DNA from: VYFG01 sp965203365
Lineage (GTDB): Bacteria; Pseudomonadota; Gammaproteobacteria; Arenicellales; Poriferihabitantaceae
Length of the DNA: 64,000 bases
NCBI GenBank assembly: GCA_965203365.1
Contig: OZ241878.1
Coordinates: 868,001-932,000, forward strand
Direction: 5' to 3'
Shown here: piece after piece, positions 1-8,429 of the stretch
How positions within the stretch are numbered: position 1 is the stretch's first letter
Layout: the number at the start of each line of letters is the position of its first letter
Program-made: the position numbers and the translations under genes
The notes under the pieces: generated by a model
Database searches by the model: none
Seen by the model: the letters and a program-made list of their open reading frames with translations, nothing else
Told to the model about the DNA's origin: nothing

Positions 1-1
1 G

Positions 2-484
2 GTGACTGGCATCGATTTGGCCGAGGCACCACTCAATGTTGCCCGAGCGCATGCGATGGAAATGAACGTAGAAATGGATTATCGTCAAATTACCGCCGAA
101 GAGCTGGCCGAATCGGAAGCAGGTGAATATGATGTGGTGACTTGCCTGGAAATGCTGGAGCATGTGCCGGACCCGGCAAGTGTGGTGACTGCCTGTGCGT
201 CCCTGACCAGGCCGGGGGGGGCGATTTACTTCTCTACGATCAACCGTAACCCAAAATCCTTTCTGTTCGCGATTGTTGGTGCTGAATACTTCTTGCGGCT
301 TCTTCCCAAGGGTACACATCAGTATGAAAAATTTATCAAACCTTCCGAGCTATGTCACTGGTGTGATCAGGCGGGATTACGCGTGTCGGAAATGACTGGC
401 TTACATTACAACCCCCTGTTCCGGAAGTATTGGCTGGCGCCGGGTGTCGATGTCAACTATATGATTCACACGACTGCCGATTGA
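2..484 (+). CDS. ubiG: 3-demethylubiquinone 3-O-methyltransferase, 3' part only
   Basis: SAM-dependent methyltransferase that carries out the two O-methylations of ubiquinone biosynthesis. Only the last 160 residues lie in the window; the reading frame is open at the left edge, so the GTG at base 2 is not the real start. The fragment holds the DVVTCLEMLEHVPDP motif (about residues 44-58) typical of class I methyltransferases of the UbiG family, followed by STINRNPKS and a GTHQYEKFIKPSEL stretch characteristic of UbiG. It is followed 7 bases later by the HAD phosphatase gene, an arrangement common in gammaproteobacteria. Family assignment is firm. Confidence 0.93.
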   Translation: MTGIDLAEAPLNVARAHAMEMNVEMDYRQITAEELAESEAGEYDVVTCLEMLEHVPDPASVVTACASLTRPGGAIYFSTINRNPKSFLFAIVGAEYFLRLLPKGTHQYEKFIKPSELCHWCDQAGLRVSEMTGLHYNPLFRKYWLAPGVDVNYMIHTTAD

Positions 485-491
485 GCACGAA

Positions 492-1190
492 ATGACATAT
501 GTTTCAAACACCCGGTTGCCCGATGCGATTTTGTTCGATTTGGATGGGACGTTGCTGGATACCGCGAGGGACCTGATCAACGCTGTCAATATCATACGGA
601 AAGAAGACAGTCTAGCACCGATTCCAATGCACACCCTTCGTCCTTGGGTATCGCAAGGCGGACTCCAGTTGATCAGCAAGGCTTATGGCCTGTCACCAGA
701 CAGTGACGAAGCCGATGTACTTTGGCGCCGCTATCTGATCGCCTATGAATCCAATATCAGCCAGTATTCCCGATTGTTTGATGGTATGGACGAGATTCTC
801 AAAGAACTGGAAACCATGTCCATACCATGGGGTATCGTCACCAACAAACCCACCTATCTGACGGACCGACTGCTACGCAATCTAGGCATGCGGAATCGTC
901 CAGCTTGCATGATATGCAGTGACAGTGCGAGTCGTCCCAAACCATGGCCGGACCCCGTGTGGATGGCATGCAGAACCATTGGAGTCAGCACGAAGAAGAC
1001 GCTGATGATAGGCGATGATAAACGAGATGTGATGGCTGCCCGGTCTGCCGGGGCGGATGCAGTGGCTGCTGCATGGGGCTATATCCAGTCGGATGATGAC
1101 CCCACCTTATGGGGGGCCTCTGCAGTCCTGTCGCACCCCTCGGCACTGTGGGACTGGATCAGCGAACGTTCCCCCATAGGATCATGCTGA
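492..1190 (+). CDS. mupP: HAD phosphatase, MupP / phosphoglycolate phosphatase-like
   Basis: Cytosolic HAD-superfamily phosphatase of 232 residues. Visible motifs are FDLDGT (D16 nucleophile, D18), Thr117 in TNKP, Lys150 in RPKPWPDP, and GDDKRD (174-179) for Mg binding. Annotation tools often call this family phosphoglycolate phosphatase, but the member directly after ubiG in many gammaproteobacteria is MupP, which dephosphorylates N-acetylmuramic acid 6-phosphate in peptidoglycan recycling. The MupP call rests on that context; Gph activity cannot be excluded from sequence alone. The gene overlaps the next start by 7 bases, so translation is probably coupled to panC. Confidence 0.8.
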   Translation: MTYVSNTRLPDAILFDLDGTLLDTARDLINAVNIIRKEDSLAPIPMHTLRPWVSQGGLQLISKAYGLSPDSDEADVLWRRYLIAYESNISQYSRLFDGMDEILKELETMSIPWGIVTNKPTYLTDRLLRNLGMRNRPACMICSDSASRPKPWPDPVWMACRTIGVSTKKTLMIGDDKRDVMAARSAGADAVAAAWGYIQSDDDPTLWGASAVLSHPSALWDWISERSPIGSC

Positions 1191-2194
1191 ACTTTTTCAA
1201 TACGCCAAGGGAAGCGCGTCATTGGTGTGACCGAAGAAGACAAGAAGGATGTTCCATCGGCTTTGTGCCGACCATGGGGGCACTGCATGATGGACACCGC
1301 TCCTTGGTAGCCAAAGCAGTGTCACAAAACGACGCAAGCTGTGCCAGCATATTTGTCAATCCATTGCAGTTTAATTCGCAACGGGATTTTGAGCATTACC
1401 CCACCACGCTGCAGGAAGACCTGAATCTCCTGGAGACCACTGGGTGCCTTATGGCTTTCACAGGGACTCTCGAGACTTTCTTTCCTGACATTCAGGACAT
1501 CAGTCAATTGGCTCCGGTTCAACCCTTACCGGCCATCACCGGGCTGGAAGCTGATTTTCGACCTGGCCACTTAGATGGGGTGCAGGCCATCGTGGAGCGC
1601 TTGTTCCAAACGGTCGGATCCTGCCGTGCCTACTTTGGTGAGAAAGACTTTCAGCAATCCCTGCTGGTGCGTCAGATTGCAGCACAAATGGATAACATCA
1701 CCGTCATTGTTTGCCCAACGGTCCGGGAACCCGGGGGGCTTGCGCTGTCGTCTCGTAACTTGCACCTGAATGCAGAGGACCGGGTATTGGCCCGGATGCT
1801 GTTCAAGGCGCTTCAGAGAGCGTCTGATGCCTGGCGCAGTGGGATGAAAGATCCTGAAACTCTGGAGGATTTGATGAGGCAAACGCTTTCCATCCCCGGG
1901 ATTCGGTTAGAATATACGGCTATCCGAGACCCGAGCCATTGGACCGCAAAGACCCCGAGGGGGACATTGAGTCAGGGTCGGGCTCTAGTGGCCGCCTGGG
2001 TCGGCGGAGTGCGTCTTATCGACAATCTGGCCTTGGATTCTTCCGAGGAAGACAGTTTTTCCACCCTAGGATCTGGACACATTCCAAGCCAATCCGCACC
2101 TCCATCAGAAGACCGTCTGCGGGTCCAGGAACCGGCTCCAAGCGACCGGAACCAACATGGATTTCCATCATCAAGTGAGAATGGACGTCTGTAA
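1184..2194 (+). CDS. panC: pantoate--beta-alanine ligase with C-terminal tail
   Basis: Pantothenate synthetase joins pantoate and beta-alanine using ATP. The ATG at 1184 is chosen because the protein then begins MLNFFNTPREAR, as the family does, and overlaps the mupP stop. The HIGH-type motif HDGH is at residues 35-38 within VPTMGALHDGH, followed by NPLQF, GEKDFQQ and the SSRN signature. The conserved domain ends near RLIDNLAL (residue 284), the usual family length. About 52 more residues, rich in Ser, Pro, Glu and Asp and probably disordered, follow before the stop. panC is not next to panB or panD here. Function is firm; the tail is unexplained. Confidence 0.93.
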   Translation: MLNFFNTPREARHWCDRRRQEGCSIGFVPTMGALHDGHRSLVAKAVSQNDASCASIFVNPLQFNSQRDFEHYPTTLQEDLNLLETTGCLMAFTGTLETFFPDIQDISQLAPVQPLPAITGLEADFRPGHLDGVQAIVERLFQTVGSCRAYFGEKDFQQSLLVRQIAAQMDNITVIVCPTVREPGGLALSSRNLHLNAEDRVLARMLFKALQRASDAWRSGMKDPETLEDLMRQTLSIPGIRLEYTAIRDPSHWTAKTPRGTLSQGRALVAAWVGGVRLIDNLALDSSEEDSFSTLGSGHIPSQSAPPSEDRLRVQEPAPSDRNQHGFPSSSENGRL

Positions 2195-2446
2195 ACCACG
2201 CATCCATCCACCCATACAGTCCAGATTGACAACCGGCACGGCGAATCTCATGATGGATCGATTACGGCTCTTCAACGAATGGCATTCCGTGACCCATCGA
2301 TATGGCCAACCTGGCAGTTCTCGACCCTATGTCTTGGTTTTGGAATCGGTTCGCAGTGATTCCAACAGGTTGTTATAGCCCTCGTCATATCACGTCCGTC
2401 AGGGTCTCTTACGTCTCGATCAACACCCAGTATTTCGGCTTCGCTT

Positions 2447-3303
2447 GTGAATGATCAAGTTGACATTTTCACCCATGGCGTCCCTGATGTTGTGATTGAT
2501 GATCTGGTCAAGTCACTGCTTCGGGGCGATGTCGGGCAAACACGTCAACTGCTGGACCGGCATCATGGAAGGGAAATCGATGATCACCAGCACCAATTTG
2601 CGATGGTGCTGACCAGAGTTCTGGAGTTGCCAGTCCCCGTCAATGTGGAACAAGGACTGGAATTCATGGAACGCATGGATCATGAATGGCAGCCTGCCGC
2701 AAGAGGATTGCTCGGCATGTACCAACACCAATACTTGTCATCCATTTGGAAAAACATTGGCCAAGCACTGGAATCATTGGAATTTGATCCGAACCACCCT
2801 AACCGTCATGCTTCCAGGGCATATTGGGAAGGGCGCCATTGGAACCGGGTGAAGCGTTGCATTGTGCAGGTGCCTGACTACACCAGTCAACCAGCATTGC
2901 TGATCCGCTTTGCCGATGCGGATTATCGGCTGCACAACCGGGCTAACGCCATATCATCATGGTTTTTGCTCTGTCGGCTCGCTCCCCTCATATTCAAGGA
3001 AATGATTGAAAATAAGGACATCCCGGATCAGAAGCTGTATCAGTGTGGTTAATTTCCCAAGAACCGGAAATGGAACCAGAATTAACATCAGAATGGTTCC
3101 CGGCCTGGATGTTAATGGAAGAACCCGGCTTGGCTACTGTACTGGAACCTTGTCCATGAGACGGTCCGCCATCATGTGCATTCAATGCCGTACTAAACCT
3201 GATTAGACATGCGGATTTGGATGACGAAGGATTAAAACATCGTCAACATCTCCATACCATCCACCCTGGTCTATTCGAACGGTTCTTGGCGAAAAGGACA
3301 TAA
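2447..3303 (+). pseudogene. broken gene for a protein of unknown function
   Basis: A first open frame (2447-3052) encodes 201 residues ending QKLYQCG. The protein sense then continues in another frame (LISQEPEMEPEL, then WFPAWMLMEEPGLA), hits an in-frame TGA at 3157-3159, and resumes in the same frame as AFNAVLNLIRHADLDDEG to a stop at 3301-3303. One frameshift near 3000-3050 and one nonsense codon are therefore needed to explain the coding signal. WFPAWLL(L)-EPGLA is a phrase I associate with cytosolic hypothetical proteins of gammaproteobacteria, but I cannot name a function. Two separate lesions make decay likelier than a single sequencing error. Confidence 0.65.
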
Positions 3304-3504
3304 ACCCTGGTCATTGACCGCTGACCCGGAAATTCAATCCACCACGTCTGCTCCATTCATCGGTCACTCGCTGTCATCGGAAACTGCATGGTTTGTTTTA
3401 TGGGCTGCCGGCCACCAACGCACGATTCCCTGTTGCAAGTCAGGAATCGGCAATCTTGTTTGAATCCCACTCGCCAACACCGACCCAGAACACCCTAAGC
3501 TATT

Positions 3505-4173
3505 ATGCGGTATCGAAATCCTATCCGGGCCTTGTCCCTTTGTGCCACATTGGCTCCTCTGTCTCTCCAGGCGCTGGATATCCCGTTGGAACCCGATGGA
3601 TGGCAGGTTCTGGCGTACCGGAATATTCCGAACAATCAAGTCCGGTTCCTCAAGGAAGGCATGGAAGTCCAGGTAGACGGATCAGCTGGTGCCATCATCT
3701 TTCCGTTATCAGCGCCTGACCGATTCAACAAACTGCATGTCCGGGCCAAGATTCAGGGCACTATCAATCTGGATGGTCACATCCAGGGGGAAAGGGGAAG
3801 TGACGATTTTCGGTTACGTATCGGATTGGTCTACGCTGGCCAAAAGACACTGAATTTCCTGCAATGGTCTATCGCGCCCCGATGGATCAGAAAACTGTAT
3901 GCGTTGGCACCAAAAGATACCGGAATCAGTCGGGTGGAGTTCTACAATACGTGGCAGCATCCTTCATTGAAAGGACAACAGCGGTTCCATCCCACCACGT
4001 CACTATGGCGTGAGCATTTTCTTTTGATGACCGATCCAGAAGGCGGAATCGATCAAAGTCTGGTCGTGCCGACCGACGCCGATGTCATAGCGGTCTGGAT
4101 CAGTATTGACGGAGATGATACTGACTCGTCCTACCAGGTGACAATTCAATCTCTGGTGCTCGACCTTGTGTAA
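3505..4173 (+). CDS. secreted protein of unknown function (DUF3047-like)
   Basis: A 222-residue protein with an N-terminal signal peptide (basic MRYRNPIR, hydrophobic core to about residue 23, likely cleavage after LQA). The mature part looks all-beta: a GWQVL opening, then FPLSAPDRFNKLHVRAKI, a DDFRLRIGLVYAG stretch, APRWIRKLY and a closing WISIDGDDTDSSYQ segment. That order (GW start, DDF, LVY, DGDDT near the end) resembles DUF3047-type periplasmic beta-sandwich proteins, but the match is by eye. It stands alone between the broken gene and dinB on the other strand. Likely periplasmic; role unknown. Confidence 0.7.
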   Translation: MRYRNPIRALSLCATLAPLSLQALDIPLEPDGWQVLAYRNIPNNQVRFLKEGMEVQVDGSAGAIIFPLSAPDRFNKLHVRAKIQGTINLDGHIQGERGSDDFRLRIGLVYAGQKTLNFLQWSIAPRWIRKLYALAPKDTGISRVEFYNTWQHPSLKGQQRFHPTTSLWREHFLLMTDPEGGIDQSLVVPTDADVIAVWISIDGDDTDSSYQVTIQSLVLDLV

Positions 4174-4304
4174 GACCATTGGGGTATCCTTGCTGTCAGA
4201 TAAAGCAGAAAAACTCCTCCCCTCCATAGACAACACATACAGCAATGCTGACGCACTCATCGTGCAGCCAATGACTGAAATTTCGGGTGTATGGAATAAC
4301 GGAT

Positions 4305-5495
4305 TCAAAGTCCCCGACCTCGCATCAGAAGCTTCTTGCCGAATCGCAGACGCACATCATCCGTCAGGCGGTCCAGTATTGCCTGGCGGTTCTTGGAGGA
4401 TTGCATCTGACGCTCCGACCTTTCCGATAACTCAAACATGTCCATTTGAGAGTCTCCGATGGAAGAATCGTGGTCGCTAAAATGACTCACACCCACACCC
4501 ACCAAACGCACAGAGAACGTCTGATCGCCCAGCAATCGCTCAAGCTGATAACGAAGTGCACGCCAGATTTCCAGCGTGCTATCGGTATGAAACGAGAGGC
4601 GATAGGCACGGGTAACCGTGGAAAAATCATGGAACCGAACCTTGAGGTTCACCGTTCTGGCCTGGTGCCCAGCCTGTCGCAGGCGATAACAGACCCCTTC
4701 GGTGAGGGATGCCGCAACGGACATCAGCACAGAAAGATCAGCAATATCCGTACTGAAAGTCGTCTCATGCGAAAACGACTTGGCTTCGCTGTCGGTCACC
4801 ACCGGCCTATGGTCAATTCCGTGACACAGTTCCCACAATCGAAAACCGGATTTGCCGAACTGCTTTTCCAGCCACCCCTGCGATGTCTTTCGAAGGTCGC
4901 GAACGGTGACGAGGCCTGCCGCATGCAGTCGTCCTTGAGCCACCTTTCCCACACCCCATATCCGTTCGACCGGCAGGGAATCCAGAAATCCCTGCACTTC
5001 CTGCGAGCGAATCACCGTAAACCCATCCGGCTTGCCCTGATCATTCGCCAGCTTGGCAAGGAATTTGTTTGGACCGATGCCAATGGAGGCCACGAGTCCG
5101 AGCTGATCAAGAATTTCTTGCTTGATTCCCCGAGCGATGGTTTCTGTTGATCCGAACAGCCGCTCGGAAGCCCCGACATCAAGAAAGGCCTCATCCAGGG
5201 AAAGAGATTCAATCTGCGCAGTGTACTGCTGTAAGATGGCATGTATCTGACCGGAAACATGTCGATAGATATTCCCTCTGGGCGGCACAATGATAAGATC
5301 AGTACAAAGCTTGACCGCCCTGCTCATTGGCATGGCACTGTAGACGCCGAAAGCTCTCGCCGGGTAATTTGCAGCCGCCACCACACCGCGTTCTTCTGGT
5401 CGGCTTCCGACTACCAGCGGCCGGCCTTTTAGACTCGGATTGTCCCTTTCTTCCACAGAAGCAAAGAAAGCATCCATATCGATATGCAAGATCAT
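4305..5495 (-). CDS. dinB: DNA polymerase IV (Y family)
   Basis: Error-prone translesion polymerase of 396 residues. The start MILHIDMDAFFASVE carries catalytic Asp residues in the first ten positions, and SLDEAFLDV (about residue 100) carries the second acidic pair. YPARAFGVYSAMP and the GIGPNKFLAKLAN helix-hairpin-helix region follow, then a little-finger domain with VGVGVSHF. Length is normal. It sits alone on the minus strand, back to back with the ccm operon, so the roughly 80 bases between them should hold two divergent promoters. A LexA box was not evident. Confidence 0.95.
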   Translation of the reverse strand: MILHIDMDAFFASVEERDNPSLKGRPLVVGSRPEERGVVAAANYPARAFGVYSAMPMSRAVKLCTDLIIVPPRGNIYRHVSGQIHAILQQYTAQIESLSLDEAFLDVGASERLFGSTETIARGIKQEILDQLGLVASIGIGPNKFLAKLANDQGKPDGFTVIRSQEVQGFLDSLPVERIWGVGKVAQGRLHAAGLVTVRDLRKTSQGWLEKQFGKSGFRLWELCHGIDHRPVVTDSEAKSFSHETTFSTDIADLSVLMSVAASLTEGVCYRLRQAGHQARTVNLKVRFHDFSTVTRAYRLSFHTDSTLEIWRALRYQLERLLGDQTFSVRLVGVGVSHFSDHDSSIGDSQMDMFELSERSERQMQSSKNRQAILDRLTDDVRLRFGKKLLMRGRGL

Positions 5496-5577
5496 GCCTC
5501 GATTGTACCTCTATGAGAAACGTTCGATGTTGGATGATGACCCGATGACTGTGACTCTTTCTCGACTTTCCTGACGA

Positions 5578-6234
5578 TTGAAGCGATTTCTCAAATTTCC
5601 GCCGGATAACAGACTGGAAGTCCGTGAACTGGAAGGCCTGCGAGGGTCGCAGTGTCTGTTCCGTGACCTTTCTCTGACATTGGAGGCTGGGGCGGGCTTG
5701 CAGGTCAAAGGCGCAAATGGCTGCGGCAAGACCACGTTCTTGCGGACTCTTTGTGGGCTTACATTGGCCGAATCCGGCACCATTCGCTGGAACGGAACCG
5801 ACATTCGCCATGCTGTCACCGAATATCATTCCAAAATTTGTTATCTCGGACACAAATCGGCACTCAAAGACGAGCTGACTCCAGCGGAAAACCTGACCGC
5901 CTGGATGGCACTGCAGGGTAGATCCCCTAAAAGAGGCCATATCGCTGAAATATTGGAACTCGTGGGGATACATCCGCAACATGAACGACCCAGCCGCACT
6001 CTTTCCGCCGGACAGCAACAAAGAGTCGCTTTGGCACGAATATTGCTCGGTGACGCTCCGCTCTGGATTCTTGACGAACCGGCGACCGCATTGGACGGTC
6101 CCGGCATGGGCATGTTAAACGACATCTTGCAAGATCATGTCCATCGCGGGGGGCTACTTATATTTTCCAGTCATCAGCGACTTCTAGACTCTTTGTCACG
6201 ACAAGAAATTCGGTTATCCGAGACTCATGACTAA
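5578..6234 (+). CDS. ccmA: haem exporter ATPase CcmA
   Basis: ATP-binding subunit of the CcmABCD complex, which releases haem-loaded CcmE during cytochrome c maturation. The 218 residues show Walker A GANGCGKT (45-52), the ABC signature LSAGQ (142-146), Walker B LWILDEP (162-168) and the downstream switch His in SSHQ. The family-type ELEGLRG opening suggests an N-terminus close to the TTG at 5578, since no ATG lies before residue 100; the exact start is uncertain. It is the first gene of a nine-gene ccm operon and overlaps ccmB by 8 bases. Confidence 0.95.
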   Translation: MKRFLKFPPDNRLEVRELEGLRGSQCLFRDLSLTLEAGAGLQVKGANGCGKTTFLRTLCGLTLAESGTIRWNGTDIRHAVTEYHSKICYLGHKSALKDELTPAENLTAWMALQGRSPKRGHIAEILELVGIHPQHERPSRTLSAGQQQRVALARILLGDAPLWILDEPATALDGPGMGMLNDILQDHVHRGGLLIFSSHQRLLDSLSRQEIRLSETHD

Positions 6235-6931
6235 GTCCGATCAAACACCATTTCCACCATCGATTTGGTTGGGCTTTCGTTCCCTACTGTTGCGCGACCT
6301 GCGCATAACCTTCAGAGAACGCAGCCAAGCGATCCAACCCGTGTTGTTTTTCGTCGTAGTCGTCAGTCTGTTTCCATTATCGATGGCTGCGGATATCGAA
6401 CTGCTTCGGAGCATTGGCCCGGGGGTCATATGGGTCGCCGCCTTGCTGGCTACGCTTCTGGCCTTGGACAGCATCTTTCGTCCTGATTATGACGATGGTA
6501 GTCTGGAACAGGTCGCGCTCAGTCCACAGCCTCTCAGCCTGTTGGTATTGGCCAAGGCTGTTGCTCATTGGCTGGCCAGTTCACTTCCGCTCATTCTGAT
6601 ATCCCCATTGTTGGCGGTGTGGATGCAGCTTCCCATCAACGCCATCACTGTGTTGGTCGAGAGCCTGATGCTGGGTACGATATCACTGAGCCTGATCGGT
6701 TCGGTCGGTGCGGGGCTGACCCTGGGGATCCGGCGCAATGGAGTACTGTTAAGCCTACTGGTCTTGCCATTGTACGTTCCGGCCCTCATATTCGGTTCGA
6801 GTGCCGTCCAAGCCGCCATGGTGGGCCAGAGTGCCACACCACATCTGTTACTGCTGGCCGCATACTCACTGTTCTCGCTGAGCGTTTGCCCACTGGCGGC
6901 AGCGGCGGCCGTTCGGATCAGTCTGAACTGA
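6227..6931 (+). CDS. ccmB: haem exporter permease CcmB
   Basis: Inner-membrane subunit of CcmABCD, 234 residues. Around six hydrophobic segments are visible, beginning with the FRSLLLRDLRITFRERSQAIQPVLFF stretch that opens this family, then PGVIWVAALLATLLALDSIFRPDYDDGSLEQ and a long run of leucine-rich helices. It works with CcmA and CcmC in haem handling at the periplasmic face. The start overlaps ccmA, indicating translational coupling. Confidence 0.94.
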   Translation: MTKSDQTPFPPSIWLGFRSLLLRDLRITFRERSQAIQPVLFFVVVVSLFPLSMAADIELLRSIGPGVIWVAALLATLLALDSIFRPDYDDGSLEQVALSPQPLSLLVLAKAVAHWLASSLPLILISPLLAVWMQLPINAITVLVESLMLGTISLSLIGSVGAGLTLGIRRNGVLLSLLVLPLYVPALIFGSSAVQAAMVGQSATPHLLLLAAYSLFSLSVCPLAAAAAVRISLN

Positions 6932-7025
6932 TTGGGAGCAAGGCGGAAAACCCACATCGGTCTGGTAAAATCGAATTTTATTTTCAGAACACAATGGGTT
7001 CTATCGGGCCTAATTTTTGACATCC

Positions 7026-7796
7026 ATGGTCAGTTCAGATTCCACCCGCCCTCTTGTCCGTCGCTGGGTCTGGTTTCACCGATTCGGATCCCCTGCATGG
7101 ATTTACCGCTTTTCGACGATCTGGGCACCCGTGTGCGGCTGGATTGCGTTGTTTCTTTTTGGGGTTGGCCTGTATCTCGGGCTGGTCCTGGCTCCGCCGG
7201 ATTATCAGATGGGAGACAGCTATCGAATCATTTTTATTCATGTCCCATCGGCCTGGCTATCCATGTCAAGCTATGCCCTGATGGCATGTGCGGCCGGGGT
7301 CGGTCTCGTATGGAACCTCAAAGTCGCTCATATGACGGCGCGGGCCATTGCTCCGCTGGGCGCCACGTTGACATTCTGTGCCTTGGTAACAGGCTCTCTT
7401 TGGGGCAAGCCAACCTGGGGCACCTACTGGGTGTGGGATGCCCGGCTGACATCGGAGTTGATATTGCTGTTCCTTTTCTTCGGTTTCATGGCCCTGTCGG
7501 CGGCCATTGAAGACCGGCGCACAGCGGACCGCGCAGCGGCCGTTTTGGCCCTGATCGGTGTGATCAACCTGCCCATCATCCACTTCTCCGTAGAATGGTG
7601 GCATACCCTACATCAGGGGGCGACTGTGACCCGACTTGGCCAACCTACCATGGACATCCAGATGTTGATTCCCTTGCTGGTGATGTTTCTGGCCTTCAAT
7701 TTCTATTTTGCCGCCGTGGTCTTTAATCGATTACGGGCGGAACTTCTCTCGCATGAACGACGCACTCGATGGGTGCAGGAAATCGTCCATGGCTGA
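7026..7796 (+). CDS. ccmC: haem lyase/exporter subunit CcmC
   Basis: Six-helix membrane protein that loads haem onto CcmE. The tryptophan-rich periplasmic WWD motif is seen as WGKPTWGTYWVWDARLTSE, flanked by the IFIHVPSAWLSM and PIIHFSVEWWHTLHQGAT stretches that supply haem-ligating histidines. I use the ATG at 7026 (MVSSDSTRPLV) rather than the TTG nine bases earlier. About 95 bases separate it from ccmB, the largest gap in the operon. It overlaps ccmD by 8 bases. Confidence 0.95.
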   Translation: MVSSDSTRPLVRRWVWFHRFGSPAWIYRFSTIWAPVCGWIALFLFGVGLYLGLVLAPPDYQMGDSYRIIFIHVPSAWLSMSSYALMACAAGVGLVWNLKVAHMTARAIAPLGATLTFCALVTGSLWGKPTWGTYWVWDARLTSELILLFLFFGFMALSAAIEDRRTADRAAAVLALIGVINLPIIHFSVEWWHTLHQGATVTRLGQPTMDIQMLIPLLVMFLAFNFYFAAVVFNRLRAELLSHERRTRWVQEIVHG

Positions 7797-7968
7797 ATTT
7801 CTGCATATGGGCGGTTATGCCTTCTATGTCTGGACCAGCTATCTGCTGGTTCTGGTCCTTCTCCTTTGGCATTATTTTTCCCCGCTGGTCCAGACCCGTA
7901 TTCTGATCAGGATGCTGTCCTTGTCGGCAGGCCACGATGGCAGCAGGAAAAAAGGAGACCGCCGATGA
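7789..7968 (+). CDS. ccmD: haem exporter small subunit CcmD
   Basis: A 59-residue single-span membrane protein that helps CcmABC release holo-CcmE. The ATG at 7789 overlaps the ccmC stop, and the product begins MAEFLHMGGYAFYVWTSYLL, which is the CcmD pattern (FF/FL-MGGY-YVW-SY), followed by a leucine-rich helix and a basic C-terminus. A longer in-frame start exists at 7708 but would lie inside ccmC and does not fit the family. The stop overlaps the ccmE start as ATGA. Confidence 0.92.
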   Translation: MAEFLHMGGYAFYVWTSYLLVLVLLLWHYFSPLVQTRILIRMLSLSAGHDGSRKKGDRR

Positions 7969-8429
7969 TGACAAAGCGCCGGCAACGTCTGCTGCTAGTG
8001 GCTATTTTACTGCTGGGAGTCAGCGGTGCCGTGGCGCTGGCCCTAACCGCCCTCAATCAGAACATCAATTTGTTCTACAGCCCCAGTCAGGTAGTGGCTG
8101 GCGAAGTGCCCAACGGCGTGACCTTCCGTCTCGGAGGCATGGTGGTCGATAACAGTGTGCAACGCAGCTTCGGCGACCTGACCGTCCGGTTCGACCTGAC
8201 GGACACCTCTGAAGTGGTGACCGTACACTATGACGGCATCCTGCCCGACCTGTTTCGAGAGGGACAGGGGATTGTGACGACAGGTACGCTGGTGCAAGGG
8301 ACCTTCGTTGCGCAGCAAGTCTTGGCAAAGCACGATGAAACCTACATGCCACCCGAGGTCAGCGAAGCGCTAAGACAGGCCAATGCAGGCATCTATCACC
8401 AAGAAGCTGAAACCGTCACTGTCCAATGA
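7965..8429 (+). CDS. ccmE: periplasmic haem chaperone CcmE
   Basis: Membrane-anchored chaperone that binds haem covalently and hands it to CcmF. From the ATG at 7965 (preceded by AAAGGAG at 7951-7957) the protein is 154 residues. It has a basic start, one membrane helix (about 9-30), NINLFYSPSQV, the OB-fold core, and the haem-binding His123 and Tyr127 in LAKHDETYMPPE. All expected residues are present. It overlaps ccmD and ccmF by four bases each. Confidence 0.96.
   Translation: MMTKRRQRLLLVAILLLGVSGAVALALTALNQNINLFYSPSQVVAGEVPNGVTFRLGGMVVDNSVQRSFGDLTVRFDLTDTSEVVTVHYDGILPDLFREGQGIVTTGTLVQGTFVAQQVLAKHDETYMPPEVSEALRQANAGIYHQEAETVTVQ

Noticed and set aside
4446..5150. Long plus-strand frame opposite dinB.
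   Set aside because: Antisense shadow of a clearly real polymerase gene.
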